Below, in pieces: positions 37,100 through 49,624 of a stretch of 64,000 bases of DNA. The DNA comes from Thuidium tamariscinum (taxonomy: Eukaryota > Streptophyta > Bryopsida > Hypnales > Thuidiaceae): the NCBI GenBank assembly GCA_947034885.2, contig OX344749.2:8943501-9007500 (forward strand), given 5' to 3'. The position numbers were made by a program, and so were the translations under genes. Within the stretch, counting starts at the first letter, position 1; each line of letters opens with the position of its first letter. A model generated the notes under the pieces. That model was not told the origin of the DNA and ran no database searches. It saw nothing but the letters and a program-made list of their open reading frames with translations.

Positions 37100-37763
37100 T
37101 TAATTTTAATGTGATTTGTTGCTTCTTTGGATTCATTCTTCAAGCTAAGTTGACTACATGCTTGGAAAATTTAAATCATTTGGAATTGTACAACATATAG
37201 GAAAAAAATAGTAAGTAGGAAGAAATAGAAAAAGATTCAAAATTGTAAATTGTTAAGAATTTATTTTTGAAATTGAGAATGTCAATTCCAACAGTTATAA
37301 TGTTGTAATGTAATTATGAACAATATGCACCCAATATTTTGTTTTTTCATTCAAAAATATTTAAAATTAAGTCAAATAAAGGACTTCAAAGTTTACTTTA
37401 GAGTATAGAGTCCATAATAGCTTGCAAACTAAAACTGCTCATAACTTTCATCTCCCTCATCAAAATGGAACGATTCAAAGCTTTCCACATATACATAAAT
37501 CTAAAAAATCAATTTCAAATTTTTGTGTCTAAGAAATGTGATTTTTTCAAATCTACCCAAATTGCCTCAATTGAAAAGATACAATATATCATGCAATAGC
37601 TTTTTGAATATGTAGTCATAACATATGAAAATTGTTGGGCCTTAAAGATATTCTTTGTCCACATGTTGTGTGAAAATTTCAAAAAAAAATATTGAAATCT
37701 CTAGTCACACATACTTGCCCAAAATTTCTATGTAGCCAAAAATGTAGCTTGGTCCTTTAGGAG
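37100..37763 (+). mobile_element. Truncated family B element
   Basis: The right part matches the copies near 28 and 34 kb: GCTTCTTTGGATTCATTCTT at its start, GGAAAAAAATAGTAAGTAGG near 37200, and the end GGTCCTTTAGGAG. The left end is missing, and the right flank is TAAA rather than TTAA. Confidence 0.6.
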
Positions 37764-38046
37764 TAAATAATACTAGATTTAAACTTCTTCAAATCTACAT
37801 CATTTCCTTTTTGTCCACTATAATGATGTTGTAGTTGTTCAAGCTTGTTGCCTAATTTGAATACATACAAATATAGAAAATTTAGGCAAGCCTTTTTATC
37901 TTGTAGTTAGTACCTTAATTTTAAAATTTTGCTCAAATGTCCCTAGAATTAATTTGAATGTTAAAAGTAAGGATATAGTGAACAAAAAGCAAAAAATGCT
38001 AAAATCTACCATGTTTAGTAGGTCATTTAGGATCCTTGTAGAATAG

Positions 38047-38640
38047 TTCAACAAGCGTAACTTAGAGGGGGAGGATTTGTAGTTTTGCTCCTAAAAATTT
38101 ACCTCAATAAAATTGCAAGAAGTTGTGATTTATTGTGAATGGTAAAATCTAAAAATTTGAGTTCATTTTTGGAATTGAAGACCCCAACTTTGAAAGGAAA
38201 AATTATGAAATACAAAAACAACCATTCCAAATGATAGGAGGAGGTTTGTATCCATCTTTGACACATAATGCGGAGAAAATTAAGAAAATAATATTTTTTA
38301 GTAAATTGTGAGAAAGTGTAAATTTCCATGAAAAACAATTCAACAAGCATAACTTAGAGCGGGGGGGGGGGGGGGGGTTTATAGTTTTTTTCTAAAAAAT
38401 TTACCTTAATAAAATTGCAAGAAGTTGTGATTTATTGTGAATGGTAAAATTTAAAAATTTGAGTTCATTTTTGGAATTGAAGACCTTAGCTTTGAAAGGA
38501 AAAATTACGAAATACAAAAACAACCATTTCAAATGATAGGGGGAAGTTTGTGTCCATCTTTGACACATAATGTGGAGAAAATTAAGAAAATAATTTTTTT
38601 TAGTACATTGTGAGAAAGTGTAAATTTCCATGAAAAACAT
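38047..38640 (+). repeat. Tandem duplication of about 295 bp with a 17-G run
   Basis: TTCAACAAGCGTAACTTAGA at 38047 recurs as TTCAACAAGCATAACTTAGA at 38339, and the two units stay highly similar for almost 300 bp. The second unit has a run of 17 G (38361-38377) where the first has GGGGGAGG. Each unit holds the same minus-strand open frame, ending LKWLFLYFVIFPF-like, which is a consequence of the duplication rather than evidence for a gene. Confidence 0.85.
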
Positions 38641-38699
38641 ACATAATTTTCCACAAGGGATACATTTGGCATTTTCTAATTGGTTGTACATATATTCTA

Positions 38700-39880
38700 A
38701 AACCGTGTAGGTGTCATTTTTGTACTAATGTAGAACTTTTACATTAAAGATTTTTCAAAGGCATACAATCCTAAAATCTCTAAAGCATTGAACAACCCTA
38801 AAATCTTTGCAACATGGCTTCCTCATTGTGAATTGATCCAAAAATTAGGAAGTAAATTTGTAGATTGTTTCTTGATGATATCTTTGGGATCTTGTCCAAA
38901 TCTGTCTCAACCAATGCTTTTGTAGGACAAATATAGTTCAATATATTTTTCTACAATCAACACATGACAATGAACATTAAAATCTAGAAGAAACAAAGCA
39001 AAGAAAGTTGAATCTTAGGTATGAACTCAACCAATTGCAGAAGATTTATATAAATTGAAATACTCAACAGATATATGTTTTGAATTCCACATCAAGCAAA
39101 CTTAGAAAGTAGTGGAAAAACAGAATTCAAACCTCACAAAGTAAGGCCACTACCACCCTTCCCCAAACCCTAGCAAACTTCTTCCCCACCATCTCTATAC
39201 ATTGTTTGGCCAAAAATTTCTAAAAAAACAAAAGCTAAATTCCCAAATTCCCAACTACAAGAATCCCAAACTCCCAATCTACATGCAAAGAACATCGAGG
39301 CTTCAAACTAGTGTAAGGTATGCGCAATTCGAAACCAAATGCTAAAATTCAAATCCACACCTCTAAACAATGCTAAAGGATCCACAAAACAATATGATAG
39401 TGAAGTACTAAATAAATAAATAAACAAGACTTTGAATCTTATTGTCCAAAGTCCACCTCCACTTGAACTCTTTTGTCAATCTCACTCATGCACTTGATGT
39501 TTCAAATAGCCAATGTCTACACTCACATGCCAATGCTCGTGAAGACGAACAAATCCCTTAAGTACACATAGTAAGGTTGTGAATTGAACAAAATCCTAAA
39601 GTACCAAATCCTAACTTTTTGACAACCAAGATTCATGTGCTTGACAACTCGATCAACGCCTACCTTTTCTGACATCTAACCATGTAATCAATGGCATTGG
39701 AGGAGAGAGTCATTTCTTCTCTATTGATATTAACAACCCTTGGTTTTTTATACCAACAAGGAGGCTAGTTAATTGCATGACAGGAGTTGAATGCTTCTTT
39801 TTGCCACATTGTGTAGGGAAATTTTTTAAGATAAAAACCCCATCCCTTTTCCCTAGCCATGGAGGATTGACCCCTCATTG
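38700..39880. other. Intergenic stretch, no gene seen
   Basis: AT-rich with no frame above 60 codons; GC rises toward 40 kb where the RhoGDI promoter region starts. Confidence 0.5.
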
Positions 39881-39999
39881 CCCTAGCCAAGGATAACTAT
39901 AAAAAACAAACTCCTCCCCTTGGTACTGCACTTTTTTTTAATTTCTTCACTACTCTTGGGCCTCTGATTGCGAATATGAATTCCAAATTTCCAAATTTT

Positions 40000-41025
40000 A
40001 TCACATGTTGCAAATAAAAAATTCCATTCTGTTCCCCAGGGTAAATGTCTGCCGTCGGTGAGGGGGCCAAATTCACCCTGGCCCGGGAAGAAGAGTTTTT
40101 CTTTACCATCTCCAAGCCAGTGAAAGTCCCTTTTACGCGCGCTTTCTGCCTCCCAAGAAAAAACTATCATTCTCATCTCCATTCCTGCCATCTTTGAACT
40201 GCCTGTCTGTCTGTCTCTTCGCCGCTCTGATCCTTCCGATCCTTCCAAGTCGTCGTCGTCGTCGTCGTCCCCGTTTCCCCGCCACGCCCGTCGCGCACTC
40301 CATGTCAGGAGCCCTCCGACATTTCCTCCCCAATTCCCTCCATGCTGGCTGCCTCAATCCCACTTGGGGAGTCCCATTTCTCTTGAATCTCTCACCGAAT
40401 CGTTTTCGAAGCACCAAGCTTACCAGGCTCTGGGCTGCCCTCTGACTTGCGTATTGAGAAGACCGTTTGAGTCGTACGAAGACGGATAGGAGGGAGTTAT
40501 TAGGAGTATTGCTGTCAGGTTTTGGATACTGGAGAGAAACAGAGAGACACAGAGAGACAGACACAGAGAGAGAGAGTGGGACTGTGGGAGAGTTGGTGGC
40601 GGAACTTATTTGATTTTTGAGGGTGGAGGTTTCAAATTTCGTAGGTCCTCAGATCCTGAATTGTAGTTCAAGTGTGTGTGCGCGCCGTTCTGTCGGGAGC
40701 GCGCGAAATCTGGAAGTGAAGCCCAAGTGGTTGCAGAACGTGCATTCGTGGAGTAAGTGCATTCGGTGTGTTTGTGTTCCGATTGCGAGTTTGGCCTGCA
40801 TTGAACGCGGAGGGCGGGGCTGATGTGACTGTTCGTTCGTGTGCCAGGGTGGGTGGGTGGAAGCAGGATGGTGTAGGGAGCGGCAGCAGGACTACGAAAA
40901 TTTGGGGAAAGGGTGTGTGGGGAAGATAACACGCTTCGCCGCGGAGGGGTCGAGAGCTTGGTAATTCGGGAGAGGCTTCGAGGATTTCAAGTGCCGGTGG
41001 CTGCAGTTGTGTGTGACTCGGAGAT
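40000..41025 (+). promoter_or_regulatory. Promoter and 5' UTR exon of the RhoGDI gene
   Basis: GC content rises sharply, with (GTC)7 at 40249-40269 and AGAGAC/AGAG repeats at 40532-40577. The last part ends at a strong donor, GAGAT|GTAAGT, at 41025/41026. I infer transcription starts somewhere in 40.2-40.9 kb. The open frames here (up to 143 codons, both strands) reflect GC content and have no recognisable domain. Confidence 0.5.
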
Positions 41026-42302
41026 GTAAGTCTGTACGATGATGCACTGCTCGCTCTACGAGTTATTTATAAGACATTTTTTTGTTTTTCATGCTCCGGG
41101 TTTTTAGGAAGTGCCCTAGAATCAAATTTGAATCTGGGTGGTTGGGATGCGTTGCTGCTGCTCCTACTTGAGCGCGTGATCTTCTTTTCGTGGGCCTGAT
41201 TAGGAATTACTTGGATGGGGGATTCGGATTTGGGCTTTGCTTTTCTGCGGTTGGATGTGGCGTGTGTACAACTCAAAAAAAATGTTTTCAAAACGATCTG
41301 CTTCAAAATAGCATTGTAGAATATCCTGCACGCTTCCCACACTATCATCGATTGTAGCACACATTCAAATTATTTCTTTGTGAAAGTTGGTTCGTAAGAT
41401 TGAAGAGGTTTGGGGAAATTCGAGTTTAAGTTCTAGAACGTAATTCCGTTGGAGTCCAATGCTGGTGGTCTTGTCGCAGGTGCGTTGGTAGTCTTTTCAG
41501 GAATGTTCGTTCGTCGGCATTGTTTTCCTCGTGATATGTTTGGTCACCATCGGTGTGATCAACTTCTCACCTTTGTATGTGTATGTGAGCTTGTGTATTG
41601 GAGCCGGAGGGTTTGGTTATGTTTTCACAGTTATGTCACTCCATTAATGTCTCTTTAAACATATTCTTTTCTTTGGTTGGATGTCTATAAATTAAAATTG
41701 TGGTAAATAGGTACAGAGTAGAATCAACCTTTGGGAAATATGTCAGTGGAGTTGTGTGTCATTTTTCTCGCTGCTGAGTGATATTTAGCATTTAAAGTTT
41801 GCATATACTGTATATATCGTTTCCGTCTTCCTCCGATGTTAGTTAATCTGTTGGAGGGAGGGACTGTTGAAATTATGCTACTTTGGTTATGTAACTAACC
41901 TATAGCCTATGGGACTGTGAGGAGCTAGATTACCATAGGACTTCAGGCATTCGAATGACCCACGAGCTAAACCCACTAGTAGGTGCTCAATTGTCCTAGT
42001 AAGTCTACACACATTTTATGGCGCTTGGATAATATGGAGTATTCTAAGGAGCTCAATGGGTGAAGTATACACGCTTGTGCAAACAATTGAGTGTCTCTCC
42101 TCGATGGTTGTGTGTCGAGTTAGTCTCAATTTACTACAACTGCCGTAATATATTCCTACAGAGAATTGATTAGCCTCTCACATTTGCCTCTACATAGGTC
42201 TTGCACTAATGGATTCATCTTTCTTGAGTCATGTCGACATTATACCATTGACGAAATCGTCCGGCTCTTCATGTCCTGACGAGAACGTGTTATTCTTTGC
42301 AG
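41026..42302 (+). other. 5' UTR intron of the RhoGDI gene
   Basis: Donor GTAAGT at 41026 and acceptor TATTCTTTGCAG ending at 42302 bound a 1277-bp AT-richer stretch just upstream of the RhoGDI coding region. The exon that follows (42303-42488) contains a short upstream frame, ATG CAC TTC TAG, near 42339. Leader introns of this kind often raise expression in plants. Confidence 0.55.
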
Positions 42303-42488
42303 AAAGCATTCGTATCAGAGACCATCACTAGTCGCAAATCAATGCACTTCTAGGTGATCGCGGGCGGCTGCCAAGGATTACGTCGTTGCTGCAGCTGGCG
42401 ACTTGACAAGACGGAGCAAGAACATTGGTACCGTTGGCCGAATTGACGATTGACTCTGGCATCTAGGCACGACCAGGCACCAGCGAAG

Positions 42489-43262
42489 ATGTCCAAAACA
42501 GTATCTGGGTGGTTTGGGCGCACTCACAGCAAGTCAAGCAAAGAACTGAATAAGGAGCTGAACAAAGAGGAAACCACGTCGGAGCAAGACAAGGAGAACC
42601 AGGAGAACAGCTCCAAGCCCACGGAAGCGACCAAGTCTCTGACCAAGTGCGATTCCCTTCCGACTAACGCGAGCAACTCGCTCGACTCGGAGGATGAAGC
42701 CGATGACTCACCCGTGGAGGAGTTCAAGCAGGAATTGGGTCCTTTGGTGTCTCTGAAGGAGCAGCTGGAGAAGGACAAAGAGGACGAGAGTCTGCGGCGT
42801 TGGAAGGCTCAGCTGCTGGGGTTCGCCAGCGAGGAGGATGCTGGGGACGGCTTTTTGGAGCCCGAGGTGAGTGTGATGTCTTTGGGGGTGATCTCGAAGG
42901 GACGTCCGGACAGCCATTTCCCGTTGCCTCTAGGGACGAATTCCAGGGGATACACGTTCTCTTTGAAGGAGGGTTCGACTGTGTCTTTAAAGTACATCTT
43001 CACTGTGCGCAACAACATCGTGTCCGGGTTGACTTGCATCAACACGGTGTGGAAGGCGGGTTTCCAGGTGGACCAGACCCGTGACATGATGGGCACGTTT
43101 GGTCCCCAGCAGGAGCCATATGTGCACATTGCCGAGGAGGAAGTGACTCCTTCGGGACCTTTGGCTCGCGGCGCCTACACAGCCCGTAAGCGGTTTATCG
43201 ATGATGATGGTAGGGTGCACCTGGACTTGGATTACTCCTTTGAGATTCGGAAGGACTGGTGA
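42489..43262 (+). CDS. RHOGDI: Rho GDP-dissociation inhibitor (RhoGDI)
   Basis: It binds prenylated ROP/Rac GTPases in the cytosol, extracts them from membranes and blocks nucleotide exchange. The single exon encodes 257 residues. Residues 1-79 are a Ser-, Glu- and Lys-rich extension with EDEADDSPVEE near its end. Residues 80-110 (LGPLVSLKEQLEKDKEDESL, then RRWKAQLLG) match the regulatory arm and the domain start. The immunoglobulin-like fold follows, with family marks GSTVSLKYIFTVRNNIVSGL, FGPQQEPY and the terminal ARGAYTARKRFIDDDG and LDYSFEIRKDW. The long N-terminal extension is typical of plant RhoGDIs. The ATG was chosen because an in-frame stop lies upstream at 42444. The coding region has no intron, whereas I recall flowering-plant homologues having several. 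Confidence 0.95.
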   Translation: MSKTVSGWFGRTHSKSSKELNKELNKEETTSEQDKENQENSSKPTEATKSLTKCDSLPTNASNSLDSEDEADDSPVEEFKQELGPLVSLKEQLEKDKEDESLRRWKAQLLGFASEEDAGDGFLEPEVSVMSLGVISKGRPDSHFPLPLGTNSRGYTFSLKEGSTVSLKYIFTVRNNIVSGLTCINTVWKAGFQVDQTRDMMGTFGPQQEPYVHIAEEEVTPSGPLARGAYTARKRFIDDDGRVHLDLDYSFEIRKDW

Positions 43263-44978
43263 AGGTGAGTGCCAGTGATGTGTTAGTGTTACTCTTCAGA
43301 TCGACGCATTCCTTCCACCATATGAAAATTGTGGAGGGACAGGTTGCCGTAGTATCCTCTGTGATACAAGCTAAGCTCCTCTCTGCATCTGAAGCAGCTG
43401 TAGACCAGTCAGGATTTGATTCATTATTGACATGGTAGAAGAAATTTGAAGAGATGAAAGTTGTGCATTAGTTGAGATTATATTTAGTTCCCTACTCTTT
43501 TGGAGCATGACTGACACGAAGGTGCAAATTGTGGTACAGCCAATCATTGTCATGATTGTGCGGCTATGGATCATTTCCGGTCAATATCCTGTCTGTCGAA
43601 GCTTACAACTGTTGTGTCAGCAAGTTGCAGCCCTGGTTGGGGGTTTGTAATTTACATCCTCTCTACATCGTCCGGTTGATATATTTTTCTGCTCGCAGCT
43701 TGCATTTGGTACCACTTTTCTTGCTCACCCGGAACGTATTAACTTCTGATACGCACTTGAGAGGTCTGAATGGTGATCATCCAACTTGGAATAGCCTACT
43801 TCTAAGGTGGATGAACCTATTCTGGCAGAGTGGTTGCATTTGCTGCCATGGGATGGATGGGTTTTTAATTTTTTGTTCACATGTGGACAAGCGTTGTACT
43901 GAAGCAGTTGAAATTTGTATGTTTCAACAAAGTGCGATTTGTTATGAATTTTGGAATTGTCCTGCCCAAATAGCTCAGTAGAGTCACTGGAAGTCCCGAA
44001 CCAACGGTGAGATTTTGATGCCTATATGCCAACTTCTAGTCTAATACGTGTGCAATGGTTCTCGTATAGTGGACCTTACACAGTTACGAGTGTTGATAAT
44101 GTGTGTCGTCATTAAAGATTGTCTTGGGGTCCATTTAAGCTACTAGTTTGAAATTTTTAATCCATGTCCTGTGCAATCCTCCTATGAAGATATCTCTTTG
44201 AAGGCACCAAGTTCTAGTGTCAAATATACTTTGAAGTTATTTTAAATCTTAGCAAAGTACAATTTTTCATAACTAGTTGTTGACATCTCAAAAGTCTTAT
44301 GCCACTTACAACCGGCTACCACCATCGCCTTCACAATTCTAACTCATAGGTGGCTGTTGACTTTTCAACTCTAACATGGCTCTATGTCACGGGCTACCCA
44401 TTGCTATCGCCATTGCCATCACAAGTTGCAACTCATAACCTTCTTTCCTTTCAACTTGCTTCCTATATTCTTGGATCATGAAGATCAAAGGTTGTGATTG
44501 AAATGTCAACAACTGGTTATGTCTGATAACCTCCTCGTCGCTACTATAGTTCATTGGTTATCTAATACATAACCTTCTCTCTTTTCAACTTGCAGCTTTT
44601 GCCCTTGGATAACAAACATTGAAGGTTGTAATAAAATAATGAAAAAACAATTATGCATGATGGTTGATATTATAGCTCATCACTTATCTATATTAAATAG
44701 TGAAAGTAGATTGTCCGCACTAATTTCTCCACATTTGATACTATATAAATATTTATTGTAATTGTACAAGAATGCACTACTTTTGAATGAAGTATTATTT
44801 GAATTGGGATCCTTGAATGTCCATGTATACAAATGAAAATAATATTTGTTGACTTCTGTCATTTACAAAGGAACTTTCTTGATGTAAGGCAACCTAATTG
44901 TTAATGCAATGTAATTTCACTATTTAGTGTAGTAAACATTATTTTTCTTTTATAGTTGACTATCCTTGAAAGTCTAAT
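43263..44978 (+). other. 3' UTR of RhoGDI and downstream intergenic DNA
   Basis: Three bases after the stop lies AG|GTGAGTG, a near-perfect splice donor, so a 3' UTR intron is possible. A 141-codon frame at 43556-43981 has no recognisable domain and probably belongs to the 3' UTR. From about 44.1 kb the sequence becomes AT-rich with imperfect repeats of the phrase ACCTTCTCTCTTTTCAACTTGC (first 20 bases near 44569) also near 44437. Confidence 0.4.
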
Positions 44979-45732
44979 TTAACCCCTATATGCTTTGAAG
45001 CATTGAATTTTGGTGTTACCAATACTTTGAAAATAAATAAAACCTAAATACATTGCTATTTTTAGATTTTCATATCTTCAAAAAATTCTTTTTGAAGTCT
45101 AATTTTAGCATAAAAAATCCAATTTAAAAAAATAATTAATTATAAACTTTCTATTCAAGATTTATAGCAAGGAGGTCCATTGTAATCTTGACTTTCTATA
45201 GTCTTAAGGGTTCTTGGAAACAAGTTTCAAATACACTGGATCTTGAAGAAAAAATCACATTAAATATTAATTTTAAGAAATAATTTTAAATTAAAAAATA
45301 TATATCTTTAAATTATTTTAAAAAATAAAAAATAAGATAGATAATTGAAATAATTGAAAGAATAACAATACGATTGTGGATATGTATTCCTCTTATAGAG
45401 TAGATTTTGAAAAGAGTCATAAATTGATTGGACTTATATATATTTGGCCTTTTAACCTCATATTTTTTAGATGACCAAGTTTTTAGATTTGACATGTAAA
45501 AAAGGGAATTGAAAGACTTCAAATTACTTTTGCAATTTCAGCACCCTTATCATCAAACATTAAGTGATATTGTTGTGTTTTCTTTCCCTATGTCATCTCA
45601 AACATGTATAGTTTGAATTTGTGGGATTACAATTTTTTTAAACTGAAACAAAATATAAATTTTTTGTCTTTTTGTTCAATTTAGGGCAAATTCTTAGAAG
45701 CTCAAAAAAGGCCTTGGACATTAAGGGGTTAA
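44979..45732 (+). mobile_element. TTAA-flanked family B element (746 bp)
   Basis: TTAA at 44979-44982 precedes CCCCTATATGCTTTGAAGC, and CTTGGACATTAAGGGG precedes TTAA at 45729-45732. The ends form a diverged inverted pair. The interior is shared with the element that follows directly. Confidence 0.65.
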
Positions 45733-46230
45733 GCGTCAAAAATTCAAATCTAAAAAAAACTATTTATAATTTTTTATTGAAGATTTGGAATCCTTTACAA
45801 ATCTTGGTTTTTTGGTGTTAGAGAGACTTGAAGATGAGACTCAAACACATTGGATCTTGGGGGGAAATCACATTAAAAATTCATTTTTAAAAACTACAAA
45901 GTAGAGATTGAGAAGCCATATGTTTTGATTTTGTATGTTATGTCAAATTAATTTCGTATTTGAGATTTGAGATGTGAAAAGAAGATTGAAAAACTTCAAG
46001 CCACTTTCATAATTTAACACAATTTTTTTTATCAAACATTAGAATCCTTCAATCCATAAGTGATATTGATGTGGTTTCTTCAATGTGTGATCCTTAATAC
46101 ACCTAGTTCAAATTCATATAGTTACAAATTTTAAAAAATTGATAAGAACTCATCAAAACTTGAACTTTCTTTTAGAGTTTGGAGCAAAATTTGAAAAGCT
46201 CAAAAAAGGTCTTGGGCATTTAGGACTTAA
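45729..46230 (+). mobile_element. TTAA-bounded family B element, left-truncated
   Basis: It starts at the TTAA shared with the preceding element but lacks a CCCC end. The right end is CTTGGGCATTTAGGAC before TTAA at 46227-46230. Its body repeats that of 44983-45728 in direct orientation (shared CACTGGATCTTG / CATTGGATCTTGG and GCTCAAAAAAGG). Confidence 0.55.
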
Positions 46231-48700
46231 AGTTCTTGGTATGATAAAAAAAATTCAAATATTGTCTTGAGGTACATGATGAAATGAATATTTAAAAATC
46301 ATTTTCATCCATTCAACTACTTACAAGAAGAGATGACTTACATTGAATATGAGTCAAATCTAATTCAATCTAAATTTGTCCAATTTTTTTAATAATAATT
46401 GAATACATTAATATGGGTACTATGTTATCTACTATTTTACTGTAATTAGTAAAGATACAAATGAGCGTCATTGCAAAACCATGAGTAATTGTATTTTTGT
46501 CAAATAACCAATTTTACTTTGTAATACAAAATTACTAAAGAAGTTATCTGATTTGCTAAACAATATCTTGACAATTGTAGATTGTAGAGAAGTTAGAAAT
46601 TTGTCAAAAACTAATTTTGATTTATTTGAATTATTATGATGTAAGATATAATCATCCTACTCTAATTCAAACATATTACAAATAATGAAAATGACTAAGT
46701 AGTGCAAGCTAATTTACTAATCTATGTAAAGCAAGCTTGTTGGATTAAGGTTGAGAACTTGAGTATAGGATTGAAACTACTCAAGTGCAAGAAACCGTCT
46801 TAAATTGATCTTTAGATAGTAGTCAATTATTATTATTGGTTAAATTTATAACAAAATTCTTTAGAAATGACTATTATGCAATTTACTTGTCTATCATGAT
46901 AGTTGCACCAATGGTTCCACTAATCCTTCAAAATGATAATAATAGTGTTGGTCTCTAGACCATAGTGAATGAAGAAATCGTTAGGAATAGGAATGGGTTT
47001 GAACAAGTAATATCAATGTAGACAATATGACATAAGATAGAGACCTCAACCCTGTTATGACCATCCTAGTATGTGAGCATAAAAATATGAGCATGTGAGA
47101 GTTGAATATATATAAAAGTAGAATTCCTTCAATTATAGAAGGTGCTTAAAACATAAATATCCATAATATAGGTATCCACATTATAGATGCATTATAATCA
47201 TAGAAGGTATCTATATTAGATACTTATAGCATAGATGTATAGTCTTCTAGACTCATGGGCTCACACTCTTAGGCTCACATAACAGTACCCTTCACCCTCT
47301 TTGGTCTCTATTCTATTGGTAATTTTTTTTTTAATTGGGTGGTTCATACCTTAGCAACTTCACTAATGTATTTGAAGGGTACTACCAGCAATTAGGAGTA
47401 ATCTAGAGGTAGTTGAATATGAAGTTATTTGAAGTAGGACACAATTTTGATACTTTGTATTGCAATAGTTTATGGATCATAATTTAATTAGATATGCAAT
47501 ATGAAGGTTGTACTATTAAAAAACTGAGTTTAGGTGATGAGTTCAAATTTTTCGAATAGAATTTAGGTGACATGGAAAACAACAAGACAAGAACAACTCC
47601 ATATTTTTATGTCAACATCCAATGTAAGATCAATTTTGATATAAAAACATGGAGGTGAAGATTATGAAATGAAAAAAAAGGATAACAATGAGATGATGAG
47701 TTCTTGAATTGTTGCATTAGATGCCACCTAAAATTTGTTTGAAAAAATTGAACTTGTCATCTAAAAGAGGTTTCTTATAGTGTTGTGAGAGAGTTTTATG
47801 TTTGTGTGGTATATAGCTACACTAAGCTTATTCTATATGCAATAAGAATTGATGACAATTTGTGTTACCAATAAATCAAGGGAAGATACACTCAATTCAA
47901 GATAAGGTACTCTATAATAGTTAGGCCTTTATATTATAATGCTAAAAATTGAATTCATTTCCATGATCTTTTGTCACAACTTAAGAGATATTATACCTTA
48001 GCATTTAGGAAATTGATATTTTGAACGTTGGATTATAGCTCACATAGCACTGAAATTTTAGTATCTAAAGATATGTTATCTTTTGCATCTCTAGCAATTT
48101 TTGGACAAATACAATAAAATAACTCATGTTTTAGGTGATGAGCCAAAAAATTTATGGACAAATTTTAGTGAGCATCTAATGTAATAACCCATGTTTTTAT
48201 GCCAACATTGATATTACATTGAACAATTTTGTTGACATAGAACACAAATTACATTGGATGTCTACCAAAATCTGTATGAAAACAAGAATTTGAATTGAGG
48301 TACTATTAATAACAATTCTTCCAATCTTGTTGATAATAGCAAGCTACACGCAAGTGAGGACAACCTCCATTGTCATTGTGCCATTCAATGATAATGCCAT
48401 CATATTGTTTTCTATTACTCCATCCGAAAATGGTTGTCTATTTTGAATGTCACATTTTTTTAAGGTTGTTTTGAGTAGGTTAAAAAATACACCTCATTCT
48501 AGGTTATAATGAACAAATGCAATGTTCTTTGTCAATTCTAATGATATCAAACAAAAAACCCTTCTTCATTACATTTTTAACAATATGATCAATGAAATAA
48601 GCCCCAAAAAATACCAACAAAATAGTGGACAACCATTTCAGAGCAGAGGGAGTAAAAAATAAGAGTTGCCTAGAGAATCTGGACACCTAACAACCGCTCG
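46231..48700. other. AT-rich intergenic stretch, no gene seen
   Basis: Short frames only. There are no element ends, repeats or RNA genes I can support. Confidence 0.5.
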
Positions 48701-49624
48701 CTAAACTTGTATACTTTAAATTTGATGTGTACCAACGTTTCTATACAGACGTAAAGGCCTCGGTTTGCTCGTCAAGGTCAACCAGCTGCTCCCGTTGTTT
48801 GCCTCTGCCTTGTTGCAACTCTCACATGCAAGCACTTCGCTTTTCCTAGAGTCTTCCTCTCCGGAGCGTCAGATTACCACAACTGTTTCGTCATTGAGAG
48901 TTAACTCGTAGCATAGTTCTTTTGAAAATCTTTCGGACTGTGCACAAAGCAGAGCATGAATGTCTAAGAAATCAGAACCTCAGTTCCCCTTTTCCAAGGG
49001 TACTAAAATAATGAATCTCCGAACACTTTCGATAGAAGCCAGCAGAATGCCTAAAATAATGAATCCAGAGTCAGAGAGTCACGCAGCAGACTATTGTTTC
49101 CAGATCCTACATACCTCCAAGGTCTAGTGCTAAAAGTCGTCACAAATATTGCATACCCATTCTCTCCAAACATTAAAACGGCTGAATTCTTAACGCCTCA
49201 TTCTGCATACAGAGCAGACAATTCTCGCATCGGGCTCTAACTTATGCAGTTGCGTCCAATATACGAAGCTTGCATCCGGTTTAGATAATAAGCGTATATT
49301 AACATAAATACATATATATATATTCTGAAGCTTCAGCACCGAAGTCTCACTGGAAGCACAGTAAGTAGATACTAGCCAGTACGACCACAACAGTTTGCAC
49401 TGCACTATGCATGATGGCTTCATAAATACCAAAAGTGTGTCCAGTCCAGCATCAAACTTCGGTCTGCTGGGACTCAATTTGGTACAAAAAAAACTTGTTT
49501 CATGACGTACAGCCTGGAATAGGTACTCCTCTCAAATCAAATCATGAGCTTGAGAGCCAAAAAAGGGCTCCCTTCCAGGAATGCGTCACTGGAAGAGAGA
49601 GAGAACAGGTCCAATTCGGGGGTT
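48701..49624 (-). other. 3' flank and probable 3' UTR of the HD-ZIP III gene
   Basis: GC content rises at about 48.7 kb, consistent with transcribed sequence downstream of the stop codon at 49625 on the minus strand. It contains a short (TA)n run at 49312-49324. I could not place the polyadenylation site. Confidence 0.4.

Noticed and set aside
39883..40564. Overlapping minus-strand frames of 121 and 143 codons opposite the RhoGDI leader
   Set aside because: Composition follows simple repeats (Arg runs from the GTC repeat, Ser/Val/Leu from the AGAC repeat); they look like shadows of the promoter region.
42524..43220. Several minus- and plus-frame open frames inside the RhoGDI coding region
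   Set aside because: Shadow frames of the GC-rich RhoGDI exon.
43556..43981. 141-codon plus-strand open frame downstream of RhoGDI
   Set aside because: No recognisable domain, no good start context, and it lies in the probable 3' UTR; Cys/Trp/His content looks like chance translation.
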